IMG/VR virus record: IMGVR_UViG_3300006163_000010
Location: 1-40,718 of that record
Length of the DNA stretch: 40,718 nt
Strand: one strand, 5' to 3'
Source: a virus
Part shown: positions 28,675-38,417 of the stretch, piece after piece
How the letters are laid out: the number at the start of each line of letters is the position of its first letter
How positions within the stretch are numbered: the first letter of the stretch is position 1
Notes under the pieces: model-generated
What the model saw: the letters and a program-made list of their open reading frames with translations, nothing else
Told to the model about the DNA's origin: nothing
Database searches by the model: none
Translations under genes and position numbers: made by a program

Positions 28675-31278
28675 ATGGCTAGTAATGAAGGATTAAATCT
28701 TGCTATAGGGGCAAATTTAAGCGGCTTAACAACTGGCTTAGATAGGGCTGTGAATAGTCTAAATCAAACTTCAAATACTATAGAGTCAATAGCTGCTAAT
28801 TTAGTCGCAGCCTTTAATTCCTTACAACCAGCTGTAAACAATACTGTTTCAATTGTTAATAACCTTTCTCCTGTTACCGCTGCCGCTGCTGCGGGGATAA
28901 CAAATTTATCAGCCGCAATTACTTCAGGGCAAGCATCTTTCACTGGATTAGGTGTAGCAAGCACCCAAGCGTCTACCGGAATAAATACTATAGCCGCATC
29001 AGCTACAAATGCGGCTAATTCAATTAACAACTTATCGCCCTCTTCAGGAGCAAGTGCAGCAGGAATAACTAACCTTGCAAATGCTATTCAGTCCGGACAG
29101 GCTTCATTTACCGGATTGGGCACAGCCACCACACAGGCATCTGCAGGGTTAAATAATGTTACAGCATCAGCAACTAATACTAGATCTTCAATTAATAGAC
29201 TATCCCCTGTATCAGGGGCAGCAGCTGCTGGCATAACAAACTTATCCAGATCCGTAACCGCTGGTCAGGTTTCATTGAATGGAGCAACCTTAAATGCGAA
29301 TAGGTTGGCTCCAGCATTAAATAATATAAATAGACCATCTAACACTGCAGCCAATAGTTTACAAAACTTAGGACGAATTGCATCCGATTCGCCATTTGGA
29401 TTTATAGCGATTCAAAATAATTTAGATCCATTATTTGAATCTTTCAGGAGGCTTCAGGCTGAGACAGGAAGCACTGGAGGTGCATTAAAAGCGTTGGGTA
29501 AATCTTTAATGGGGGCAGGAGGTATCGCATTGGCATTCACTGTAGTATCAGCGTTAATAACTGCGGCCATACAGAAATATGGGTCATTAGGAAATGCTTA
29601 TGATGCCCTGATGGGTAAATTAAGTGCCGCCAAACAATTACAAGACGAATATAACAAAGCTATATCTTCCACAGTAGGTGCCGTGGCTGGTGAAATGTCC
29701 AAATTGGAAGGGTGGCTTGCAGTAGCAAGGGATGAAAATATTTCACGCGAACAGCGGTTAAGAGCTGTTAAATTAATACAAAAAGAATATCCAGATTATC
29801 TTAAAAATATCTCGTTAGAGAATATAAACAGTAAACAAACCGCTGAATCTATTGACTTGATGACAGCGGCACTGATAAGACAGGCCCGGGTTAAAGGAGC
29901 GCAAGATCTTATATCGAAAGAACAAGCAAAAATATTTACAGCACAAAATAAGCCATTAAAAGAACAGGCTTCCTTACTCGCTACCGCGCAAGGTGCCTTA
30001 GTTCAGTTTTTTGATATAAGCGGCACGTCGGGTCAAGTGCTGGCAAATGCTTTGCAAGCTGGATCGGGCTGGAAAGCTCAAAGCAAAGTTGTCAATGATG
30101 CTGATAGTAATATTAAAAGGTTACAAAATACAATTAATGAACTACTTAAAACCGATGCAGTTGCAGGAACGCTTGGTATCGGAGAGCATTTAGATGAAAC
30201 AGCAAAATCTGGTAAAACTGTAGCTGACATCCTTAAAGAATTAGGACTTGAGTTATCTGCAATAGATGCTCAGGCATCACTTACCGGGGCAACATTTGAT
30301 TCAATTGCGAACAATAAAATCACCGCCCTGCAAAAAGCATTTGAAGATCTTGTGAAACTGGGATTGAAACCAACATCTCCAGAGATACAAAAGATTGCTA
30401 CACAGATTAATTCATTATCAGATAAAATAATAGGTAAGTCAGAACTTAAAGGTATTCAGTTATTCCAATTTGATGGTAAATCAATTGTCACTGCTGAAGC
30501 TCAGCTTATACACTTAAGAAGTGAAATTCAAAGACTAACGGATACTGGATTTGATCCAGCATCCGAATCTGTTGCAAATCTTCAGAGTAAATATGACATT
30601 CTTTCGGCTGCAATAGGGAATAAACCACTATTTGATGTAGATAACTTTGTAGAGGTTGATAGCAAACTTAAATCATTGTCCTCTGGATTGATTAATGTAT
30701 CGAAGGCACAAGGCATTTTCAATGCGAAAATAGAAGAAGGGATTACAAGATCAGCAATATTAAAACTAAGATTAACTGACCTAGTTAATTATTTAAATAG
30801 CTCTTTACAACAGGCCGCTTTAGATGCAGGAGTTGCCCTTACTGAGGGTATAGTCAATGCTGCTTCCGGGAAGGGGATACAATCTGCAATGGCAGGATTT
30901 GCTAATATTTTCGGTGGATATCTTACAAATCTGGGTAAACAACTGATTATATATAGTGGAATATTGGATGCAATTAAGGTTTCAATACAATCATTAAACC
31001 CGGGGGTTGCTGTTGCGGCTGGCATTGCCGCAATTGCAGCGGGGCAAGCATTAAAGAATTATGCATCTAAAGTTCCCTCTTTTGCAACCGGTGGACTCGT
31101 GACAGAGCCAACTCTCGCAATGGTAGGAGATAACCCTGGCAAGAAAGAGGCGATTATCCCGTCAGAGTTGTGGGATAAGATAGGAGGTGGAGGAACTGGA
31201 TTCATCGCAGAAACACGGGTTGGATTGACTGAATTAATTATTGGACTTCGTAGAGCAGAAAGGGAGGGTAGGAGATAA
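28675..31278 (+). CDS. Tape measure protein
   Basis: The 867-residue protein lies after the chaperone pair. It has low-complexity Ala/Ser/Thr/Asn N-terminal repeats (three 56-residue units from residue 63) and a hydrophobic segment (KSLMGAGGIALAFTVVSALI, about residues 278-297). Long helices follow, then a C-terminal ATGGLVTEPTLAMVGDNPGKKEAIIPSELW segment common at the end of tape measures. Its length would set a tail of roughly 130 nm by the usual 1.5 Å per residue rule. Overlaps the next gene by one base. Confidence 0.88.
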   Translation: MASNEGLNLAIGANLSGLTTGLDRAVNSLNQTSNTIESIAANLVAAFNSLQPAVNNTVSIVNNLSPVTAAAAAGITNLSAAITSGQASFTGLGVASTQASTGINTIAASATNAANSINNLSPSSGASAAGITNLANAIQSGQASFTGLGTATTQASAGLNNVTASATNTRSSINRLSPVSGAAAAGITNLSRSVTAGQVSLNGATLNANRLAPALNNINRPSNTAANSLQNLGRIASDSPFGFIAIQNNLDPLFESFRRLQAETGSTGGALKALGKSLMGAGGIALAFTVVSALITAAIQKYGSLGNAYDALMGKLSAAKQLQDEYNKAISSTVGAVAGEMSKLEGWLAVARDENISREQRLRAVKLIQKEYPDYLKNISLENINSKQTAESIDLMTAALIRQARVKGAQDLISKEQAKIFTAQNKPLKEQASLLATAQGALVQFFDISGTSGQVLANALQAGSGWKAQSKVVNDADSNIKRLQNTINELLKTDAVAGTLGIGEHLDETAKSGKTVADILKELGLELSAIDAQASLTGATFDSIANNKITALQKAFEDLVKLGLKPTSPEIQKIATQINSLSDKIIGKSELKGIQLFQFDGKSIVTAEAQLIHLRSEIQRLTDTGFDPASESVANLQSKYDILSAAIGNKPLFDVDNFVEVDSKLKSLSSGLINVSKAQGIFNAKIEEGITRSAILKLRLTDLVNYLNSSLQQAALDAGVALTEGIVNAASGKGIQSAMAGFANIFGGYLTNLGKQLIIYSGILDAIKVSIQSLNPGVAVAAGIAAIAAGQALKNYASKVPSFATGGLVTEPTLAMVGDNPGKKEAIIPSELWDKIGGGGTGFIAETRVGLTELIIGLRRAEREGRR
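28861..29300 (+). repeat. Three 168-bp in-frame repeats in the tape measure gene
   Basis: Units begin exactly at 28861, 29029 and 29197 (period 168 bases, 56 residues). The last is partial. Each starts with NLSP or RLSP and then has a GITNL core and a GQASFTGLG or GQVSLNG segment. Amino acids are conserved better than codons, so the copies are old. In-frame units of this kind could change tail length by steps. Confidence 0.85.
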
Positions 31279-33215
31279 TGGCTACATACGGGACAATATA
31301 TAGAATGCAGTTCAGGGATAAGAAAGACCTCTTATGGAGGGTTGATTTTCGACTTAAAAATGCTGGCGATACTGACACTCCACTCGTGTTGCAATATGGC
31401 GGTGGAGAGCCGGTAGTGATTAACTGGAATAATTCTGATGAAGACCAATTCGCAACTATAATTGGAAGTAAAGCAAGCATAACCTATTACAAGAGTAATG
31501 ATACAGACCCCTCTCCTGAAACGTTTATTAATATTGAAGAGGATGAATGGTTGATAGATATAAGCAAACTGTCAGATAATACAACTCCTGTTTTGTTTTG
31601 GCGCGGTTTTATTAAGCCAGATAGTAATCAATATCCATGGTTGCCTATGCCATATAGCTTTACAATCAATGCTGTTGATTTTACGTTTTCAAAGGGCACA
31701 ACAATTGATCTTAACGATACGAATTTATTCCTATACGACTTTGTAACAGTAGGAGATTTTATTAAGAGGTCGTTATTTAATTCTATAGGATATGAAGACA
31801 GTATTGCTAAAATATTATTTAGCATCAAACCGGATTCTATTGGGTCAGATTTGATAACAGAATCATTATGGGTGCACACTGATGCATTCTATGATTTCAA
31901 GGACGGAGCTAAGTTTGCGTATGATGCATTAGAACAGTTTTTCGAATCGGTTGATTCAAGGGTATTTTACTCTAACGGCTCATATTGGATTCAGAGAGTA
32001 CAAGATATCGGGAGTAGTAATCAATCATTAATAGTAATCACTCCAGAAGATACAGGTGGGATGATTACTATTAATTATGATATCTCTCAGCCATTAGGCA
32101 ATTCTCCTGCTGACACCGTTGTATATCTTAACAAGACACAAATGTTAACGGTTAATGCCGCTATTAAAAAGCAACGCGTTAATTATCCATTACAAGGGAT
32201 TAACCAAATAAGGAACTTTGATTGGAGGTCAAGTACTCAATCACCATTCCTAGATTGGGAAGGAGATATTACCGGATTCTACACGCGTCAGGGGGTAGGT
32301 AATCTGGAAGATCAATTCAGAATACGGATTGGAGACGCTACGGGTAGTACATTCAGAAGTATTTGGTCAAGAATATCTGTGGCAGTGAATCAATTGGTAA
32401 GACTAGAGTTGAAAAACAAAAGCTACTTAACATTGCCTGCAGTAGATGCTGTTACATATGGAGTGTTTACTAAGGCAGTAGTCGTATTGGTAGAATCAGG
32501 AACGATTGATCCATTAAAATGGTTAGGTACTGATGGTAAGTGGAATAATGTCACAGGCGGAAATGTAGGGGAGGACGAATATTATCACATATCATCCAAT
32601 CCGAAAAACAACGCCAATACAGGAACTATTGAAATACTAAGTGAGCCTATCCCTGTTATTTCGGGTATTGCTTCTTATGAGGTTCTTGTTGTAGTTGTTG
32701 ATAGCGGCATCAGTCCAGCGCCTCCTTCCGGTAGTTCATTCTATACAGAATTATACCCGGCCTTTTTGCGTGTTTACAATGATCCATACGTGAAAATACA
32801 AGAGGACATTGTTAACTCAAAGAAATATTCTTTGATCCCAAGTGATAAGGAGAAATTCTTCTTAGATATACAGGATACAGGGTTGTCCAATACAATCTTC
32901 TATGATGATGCAGGAGTAAAGAAAGCTATTCCGTTCAATGATTGGGATGGGAAAACCATTGACGAAACCGTATTGAGAGGAGAGTTGGATCAGCAGAATA
33001 AACCGGGATATAGTTTTGATGGTGATGTATTCAGCAATGAACTTTCATTCCACCATGCTATTACCTTGACGGATTTAGACAACAAGACCATGATGTTACT
33101 TAGAGATAAGTACAGTGTAATGTCTTGTGTCCATTCAATATATGCTACTGAGATAATGCCTATTGGCGCTGGGATTGGAACTTATACAGTCACACCGCTA
33201 ACACAGGACGAGTAA
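31278..33215 (+). CDS. Baseplate/distal tail protein candidate
   Basis: The 645-residue protein is beta-rich (LLWRVDFRLKNAGDTDTPLVLQYGGGEP … FRGFIKPD-like WRGFIKPDSNQYPWLPMPYS). It contains a central AYDALEQFFESVDSRVFYSNGSYWI segment and ends with AITLTDLDNKTMMLLRDKYSVMS. Gene order (tape measure, then this) matches the place of the distal tail or hub protein in siphoviruses. I do not recognise a lysozyme or glycosidase motif, so only a structural role is proposed. Confidence 0.65.
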   Translation: MATYGTIYRMQFRDKKDLLWRVDFRLKNAGDTDTPLVLQYGGGEPVVINWNNSDEDQFATIIGSKASITYYKSNDTDPSPETFINIEEDEWLIDISKLSDNTTPVLFWRGFIKPDSNQYPWLPMPYSFTINAVDFTFSKGTTIDLNDTNLFLYDFVTVGDFIKRSLFNSIGYEDSIAKILFSIKPDSIGSDLITESLWVHTDAFYDFKDGAKFAYDALEQFFESVDSRVFYSNGSYWIQRVQDIGSSNQSLIVITPEDTGGMITINYDISQPLGNSPADTVVYLNKTQMLTVNAAIKKQRVNYPLQGINQIRNFDWRSSTQSPFLDWEGDITGFYTRQGVGNLEDQFRIRIGDATGSTFRSIWSRISVAVNQLVRLELKNKSYLTLPAVDAVTYGVFTKAVVVLVESGTIDPLKWLGTDGKWNNVTGGNVGEDEYYHISSNPKNNANTGTIEILSEPIPVISGIASYEVLVVVVDSGISPAPPSGSSFYTELYPAFLRVYNDPYVKIQEDIVNSKKYSLIPSDKEKFFLDIQDTGLSNTIFYDDAGVKKAIPFNDWDGKTIDETVLRGELDQQNKPGYSFDGDVFSNELSFHHAITLTDLDNKTMMLLRDKYSVMSCVHSIYATEIMPIGAGIGTYTVTPLTQDE

Positions 33216-33979
33216 TGTTTATAAGAGGATCAGATTTCAATTTCTATATACTTCGTGATGGTGTGCCGGTGGCCATCTGCCACTCGGTTGATTGTGTGAT
33301 AGAAACAACTACTGAAGAATTGGATACAACTGGACCGACAAACGGCAAGTGGGCATCCTTCATACCAGGTATTAATTCCTATACGATCAGTGCTCCTGGG
33401 ATTTCTGTGTATCAGGATGATATGAATATTGTCGATTTGAGGGAGTACCAGGGCGTAGGTAATGTACTGGAATGGAGGGCCGGTATTGATGCTGATGGAG
33501 GATTGCAATATCGTGGGAGCATGTTCATTACATCGCTATCACAAAGCAGCCCACATACGGATATCCTGCGGTATGAAATGTCGGCACGAGGGACAGGTCC
33601 ACTACAGATCGTTAAGAATCCATTAATCAGAACTGTATATCTATCTGATCTTTTCGGCATCCGGCTGGCAGGTTGCCCTGACCCATATCCAGTATCAGTG
33701 TTGTGGTATGATGGCAGTCTTATAGGGTTGGCTAATAATCCGGATGATGTAATAACTCAATTCAATGGATATGCTGGCAATGAGTATTATGTATTAAGTA
33801 GCCCGGACAACAGTTGCAATTTCACAATGAGTATAGCTTGGGATGCTCCGGACAACCCAGAATGGGTACCTGCAGAACCAGGTGGATTAACAGGATTATG
33901 GACCGGTGAAGGAGATGGCGGTATTAGCCCAACAGAAGATGGAGATGAATTAATAACACCAATAGAAGTAGAACCATGA
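33215..33979 (+). CDS. Hypothetical tail protein
   Basis: The 254-residue protein is beta-rich (SDFNFYILRDGVPVAICHSV … EWRAGIDADGGLQYRGSMFI). The first 150 residues look like a tail-tube or baseplate beta domain (TNGKWASFIPGINSYTISAP; ETTTEELDTTG is a tube-like loop). The C-terminal third is acidic and Pro/Gly-rich. It overlaps neighbours on both sides by 1-4 bases. A baseplate-associated role follows from position only. Confidence 0.6.
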   Translation: MFIRGSDFNFYILRDGVPVAICHSVDCVIETTTEELDTTGPTNGKWASFIPGINSYTISAPGISVYQDDMNIVDLREYQGVGNVLEWRAGIDADGGLQYRGSMFITSLSQSSPHTDILRYEMSARGTGPLQIVKNPLIRTVYLSDLFGIRLAGCPDPYPVSVLWYDGSLIGLANNPDDVITQFNGYAGNEYYVLSSPDNSCNFTMSIAWDAPDNPEWVPAEPGGLTGLWTGEGDGGISPTEDGDELITPIEVEP

Positions 33980-35268
33980 GGCCAGATGTAACAGAAGTAG
34001 ATCTCTATAGTACTCGGGAACTTCCCGATGCTACGCCACTTGTGCCTGATGAGACATGGTATGTTCCATTATGTGATCCTCTAACTGGGATTTCATATAG
34101 AGCAAATCAAGAACTTATAGGTGGAATAATAAGTAATTATGTAGGTGGTGGGATTGTAATCCCAGATCGGGTATATAGGATTGGAATAAGTCTACCTGTC
34201 GGTGCAACTGTAACTGTTGAAGATGGGAAAGGAGTAATAACTGATCCATATCTTGACGGAAAGGTCTATTCCGTGAATAGGCGTGGCACTGAGTTGATGA
34301 TGAAAGGGGTTGAGTGGGATAATCTTTCAGGAGACGAAATAAGACTATTGCAAACTGATGATATATTCAGTGATGACGAGGTGGTTATTGTTCAATTTCA
34401 GCCACAAATAAGTTCTATAATCAGTGCTCCGAACTCTATAGCACGATTCACGAATGGCGTTCAATTAATAAACTCAAACATCACATTAACAGCATCTACT
34501 TATCGTAAGCTTCTTGTATTGGCTGGCGGATATCTGGTTACTCTTGGGGTTGATTACCCTGAGAATGTGATATGTGCATTCACTCAGAATAGTACCGGTA
34601 ACGGGCAGTCAACTATATCGGCTCCTGTAGGACAGACAATCGCCTATAATGGAACGAATGTATCATCTGTATGGATTGGAAAGAATGAGCGCATCAGCTT
34701 CATTCGATTAGATATTACATGGTATGTTGTGTTCGATACTCTTGGCTATGATCGCATAGGACAGATTGTACCTGGAAGACTTGTGGGTGCAAACCAGATT
34801 ATAGCACAGGGGCAAACAGTTCTACGTTCAGAATATCCACGGGTATTGGATTATCTGAATAGGCTTAATACAGCATATCCAGGTGTAGTGCTTAGTGCAG
34901 GAAGTTGGCCTTCTGCTAAAACGTATTGGGGCTTCGGTAATGGGACTACTACAATACAGGTGCCGGATTTACGAGGATATTTCCCTCGCTGGTTAGATCT
35001 TGGTGCTGGTATCGATGCTGATCGAGTATCAAGTTCATTAGAAAACAAGCCAGGAAGTCCTGAAGGCATGAAGGTTGAGTCTCATGCGCATCCAGCGTCT
35101 AATTCAGACGGCACCGCAAAGTTTGTGAAAAGAAAAGGGACTAAAACACCCGGTATAGCAACCAATCCAGTTAACGGATTTGAATACCAGGAACAAAACA
35201 CAGGAACATATGGCGGCAATGAAACGCGACCAATTAACGCAGGTGAATTACCATTAATTTTTGTATGA
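33976..35268 (+). CDS. Tail fibre with phage-collar domain
   Basis: The 430-residue protein has a beta-rich N-terminal part. From about residue 260 it has a phage tail-collar domain: GQIVPGRLVGANQIIAQGQTVLRSEYPRVLDYLNR, then TTIQVPDLRGYFPRWLDLGAGID and the terminal EGMKVESHAHPASNSDGTAK. The collar motif (G..v..a.YP.L … F.lPDlRG.F.R) and the SHxHP end are typical for trimeric fibre tips that bind metal ions. It starts inside the previous gene. No signal peptide, unlike the next two proteins. Confidence 0.8.
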   Translation: MRPDVTEVDLYSTRELPDATPLVPDETWYVPLCDPLTGISYRANQELIGGIISNYVGGGIVIPDRVYRIGISLPVGATVTVEDGKGVITDPYLDGKVYSVNRRGTELMMKGVEWDNLSGDEIRLLQTDDIFSDDEVVIVQFQPQISSIISAPNSIARFTNGVQLINSNITLTASTYRKLLVLAGGYLVTLGVDYPENVICAFTQNSTGNGQSTISAPVGQTIAYNGTNVSSVWIGKNERISFIRLDITWYVVFDTLGYDRIGQIVPGRLVGANQIIAQGQTVLRSEYPRVLDYLNRLNTAYPGVVLSAGSWPSAKTYWGFGNGTTTIQVPDLRGYFPRWLDLGAGIDADRVSSSLENKPGSPEGMKVESHAHPASNSDGTAKFVKRKGTKTPGIATNPVNGFEYQEQNTGTYGGNETRPINAGELPLIFV

Positions 35269-38200
35269 TGAGAAGGATAATAATTATATCGCTGATTTTA
35301 ATATCAGCATTCGCGCATGGCCAGGTTTATGTTAATAATCCGGCTTATGGAACCAACTTTAAAAGGGGGAATTTTATTACTGTTTTGCAAATACCATCAG
35401 ATACAACACTGGATGGGACTACAAATCCGTGTGCACAGATTGCCAAGATTGATAATGTTATCTATACCTATAATTGCGATAGTGTGAAATGGGTCCAAAT
35501 AGTAGTGGCAGATACAGGTATTCAGTTGGCTCTTGATTCAGCCCGTCGCTCCAACGATACACTCTTCTTCCGGATTACTACTGGAGGCGAGTTGGCTATT
35601 AAGATGGATTACTACACAAAGCATGAAAGTGATTCAGTCTTTAATATCACAGCTTCACATGGACTAAATAAAACCGGGAACGATATTCAATTAGGAGGTA
35701 CATTTGGTGATGATGGGGAGGATGTAACTGTATTGGGAAATGAAAATCAATCATTACGTCTTCGAGGCACTTATAATACCGACTACAGCTCTGATGACTA
35801 CACTTCTGAAGCCAGAATATTAGGAAGCGGAATAATACTACAATCCATCAACCGTGTGAATGGAGGCAATACCTCATTAAGCATAGGTAGTACAACTGGA
35901 ATTGTAGCAAGTAGTGTTAAAGGAGGGTCTATTACAAGCACGAACGGTGATGCTACAGCTTCAATTGCTATCCCTGCCAATTCATCTGGTGTTCAAATTA
36001 ATAGTGATATAAGCAGTACAGGCGGTTCAAGTTCGTTAAATATAAGTTCTTCAGGTAATTCACAGTTAACAGCAAACAATTCACTAACAATATCTACTCC
36101 ATTAATGACATTACAGGCCGGAACGGTACTGGACATTGATGGACTTAAAAATAATGTAGGTATTGACAGTACATTATACACTGACGAAAATGGAATAGTC
36201 AAACAAAGAGTTCTGGCAATGTCTGATGTGCCCGGATTGGTAGATACGTTGAACGCGAGAAAAGATAGTACTTTCTGGACAAAAGTATATGGTAGCCTAC
36301 GACCGAAAACCATATCTGATAGCGTAGGCATTGGCAAGAAAGCAACTGTACCATTTGATGTTGCCGGTAAGTCTAATTTTGATGACACCACAAAAATGCA
36401 TTCATTAGTTTTAGGCGGAGCGCAGCCCGCTATCCCCAGTGTATACAGGATGTATGTATACGGGAATAATGCATTCACAGGTACTACTGCCTGGAACGGC
36501 GGAATATACAGCAGCAGGAATAGTATAGCAATATCTAATAGGACAATATCCCCTTGGTCGGCTTTCAATTCATCTGGAACTAATGATATATCTCCGGTGG
36601 CTACAATTGGGTGGTATAGATTTCAGGCATCTGGTTTAGGGAAAGCCCTTTATGGGGACTATTTGGGTAGGCTATTTTTTGGTGCTTATACAGGATCGGC
36701 GTTAAACTCAGGGCTGAAGGTAATGGCTGAAATGCGAGTGCAGACTACACAGCATATTGACACTACCAGATATGGAGCCAAAATTTATTTCATGACCACA
36801 AAAAACGGTTCTGTTCCAGTTGGTCCTACTGATAGTGCTACGCTGAATCCAAGAACAGCGCTGTTACTTGAAAACAATCAAAATGTAGCAGTTGGAGTAA
36901 GTGCGATTAACGACAGTGCATATTTGGGTAGATTTCAGGTAAGGGCCGATAGTGCAAATAGCGTTACACAACCATTGATATATACAGATTCATATCTAAA
37001 GGCTTTTAGATGGGCCATATTAGGCACCGGACAGGAAAAAAACTCCTTTCTTGCAACCACGTCATCAGGAATAGCATTGAACGTATTATATGTTGATCCT
37101 GCGGATAGTCTGGTTAAAAAAGGTATACTTCCTTCTACCGGATCTACTCCGCCTGTTGTTAATCTTATTATTCCCAATGATGTATATGCGGTTGAAGGAG
37201 CAGAGTTCAATGTTTATAATGACAATATTGTGCTGTCGGATTATGGAAAATCTGATTTTCAATATGACTATGTATGTACGAAAGGAATTCAGTATAATAA
37301 TCGTTTCTCTTATACTCCGACACAGGCAGATAGTGGGACCACTACGCTGGCAATTAACGTATTATACAAAGGAGGTGTCATAGCGACAAAGACTGTCAAT
37401 CTGCATTCTACGACCAGACGTGCCGGTACCTCCACGCGCAACGTAATCATGGGCGGTGATTCGCAAGTGAATGCTGGTACTATTACAGACACTGCGAAGG
37501 CAAATTATAGTTCTGATGTGATGGTTATTAACTATAAAGGAACGCAGCCAACACCAGGAGGTAATTTCATGGAGGCTCGTGGAGGATGGCAATGGTCAGA
37601 CTTTACCACTGTAGGAAGAACATTCTACAAGTTCATAGTATCTGGTATTACTATTCCTCCTGCACTGAACGCCGCCTATACAAATAACTCCAGCACATTT
37701 GCAGCAAGGGAAATAAACCTTTCGGGAGGTTCTGGATATATATCTTATGAAAGAACAGTAGGTGTTAATGCCCCATTGTCATCAGGAACTCTTACAAAAA
37801 GTACTGGAGTCGGTGATGCAACAATAACTTATAGTTCTGTCACTACGGTACCGGGTAATCCGCTCTGGAATGGAACATTAAGCAGAATGGATGTTGCAGG
37901 TTATCTAACTACATATAGTATAACAATGACTACGGGCGATTGGTGGACATGGCAATTAGGAACTAATGACGTGTTCAGTTATACCGATACCGCAACATTG
38001 AACACAAAAATAGCAGCTGTTCTGGTAAGTATTGATACGATGATCAATGCTATACAGGCAGGAGCACCCGGAACGAAAATAGCCCTGGTTCTCCCTAATC
38101 CGCCAGCAGATCAAGATGCGGCCGGCTCTAATTATACAGCAGGACAAACTGCATGGAGGTTCGACGATAATATTAAGCGGTATATGAAGGCGGTGCTGGC

Positions 38201-38417
38201 AAAGTACGATAACTCTACTTATCAAGGTAATGGGGTGTATGTGCTTGGGGGTAATACCAACATAGATACCAAGAATAATATGCAATTCAGTGTGCAACGT
38301 GTTAACGCGCGTTCGACTGAAACGTATGTCCGACAGATTAATCTCGTGCATCCAGATGTATCTGGATATTCACAATTCTCAGATAGTTATTACGCATTAT
38401 TCAAATGGTTCAAATAA
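35265..38417 (+). CDS. Signal-peptide-bearing fibre-like protein with C-terminal SGNH/GDSL hydrolase
   Basis: The 1,050-residue protein begins with a signal peptide (MRRIIIISLILISAFAHGQ). The long middle (about 20-640) is Ser/Thr/Asn-rich, low complexity and likely beta-helical or fibrous. A beta domain (about 640-715) precedes a C-terminal SGNH hydrolase: block I MGGDSQVNAG near residue 731, block III LGTNDV near 900, block V LVHPDVSGY near 1029. The usual Asp three residues before the His is Asn here. The protein has about 18 D(S/T)(A/I/L/M/T/V) sequons. Such esterases usually remove acyl groups from surface glycans. It overlaps the fibre gene by four bases. Confidence 0.75.
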   Translation: MMRRIIIISLILISAFAHGQVYVNNPAYGTNFKRGNFITVLQIPSDTTLDGTTNPCAQIAKIDNVIYTYNCDSVKWVQIVVADTGIQLALDSARRSNDTLFFRITTGGELAIKMDYYTKHESDSVFNITASHGLNKTGNDIQLGGTFGDDGEDVTVLGNENQSLRLRGTYNTDYSSDDYTSEARILGSGIILQSINRVNGGNTSLSIGSTTGIVASSVKGGSITSTNGDATASIAIPANSSGVQINSDISSTGGSSSLNISSSGNSQLTANNSLTISTPLMTLQAGTVLDIDGLKNNVGIDSTLYTDENGIVKQRVLAMSDVPGLVDTLNARKDSTFWTKVYGSLRPKTISDSVGIGKKATVPFDVAGKSNFDDTTKMHSLVLGGAQPAIPSVYRMYVYGNNAFTGTTAWNGGIYSSRNSIAISNRTISPWSAFNSSGTNDISPVATIGWYRFQASGLGKALYGDYLGRLFFGAYTGSALNSGLKVMAEMRVQTTQHIDTTRYGAKIYFMTTKNGSVPVGPTDSATLNPRTALLLENNQNVAVGVSAINDSAYLGRFQVRADSANSVTQPLIYTDSYLKAFRWAILGTGQEKNSFLATTSSGIALNVLYVDPADSLVKKGILPSTGSTPPVVNLIIPNDVYAVEGAEFNVYNDNIVLSDYGKSDFQYDYVCTKGIQYNNRFSYTPTQADSGTTTLAINVLYKGGVIATKTVNLHSTTRRAGTSTRNVIMGGDSQVNAGTITDTAKANYSSDVMVINYKGTQPTPGGNFMEARGGWQWSDFTTVGRTFYKFIVSGITIPPALNAAYTNNSSTFAAREINLSGGSGYISYERTVGVNAPLSSGTLTKSTGVGDATITYSSVTTVPGNPLWNGTLSRMDVAGYLTTYSITMTTGDWWTWQLGTNDVFSYTDTATLNTKIAAVLVSIDTMINAIQAGAPGTKIALVLPNPPADQDAAGSNYTAGQTAWRFDDNIKRYMKAVLAKYDNSTYQGNGVYVLGGNTNIDTKNNMQFSVQRVNARSTETYVRQINLVHPDVSGYSQFSDSYYALFKWFK

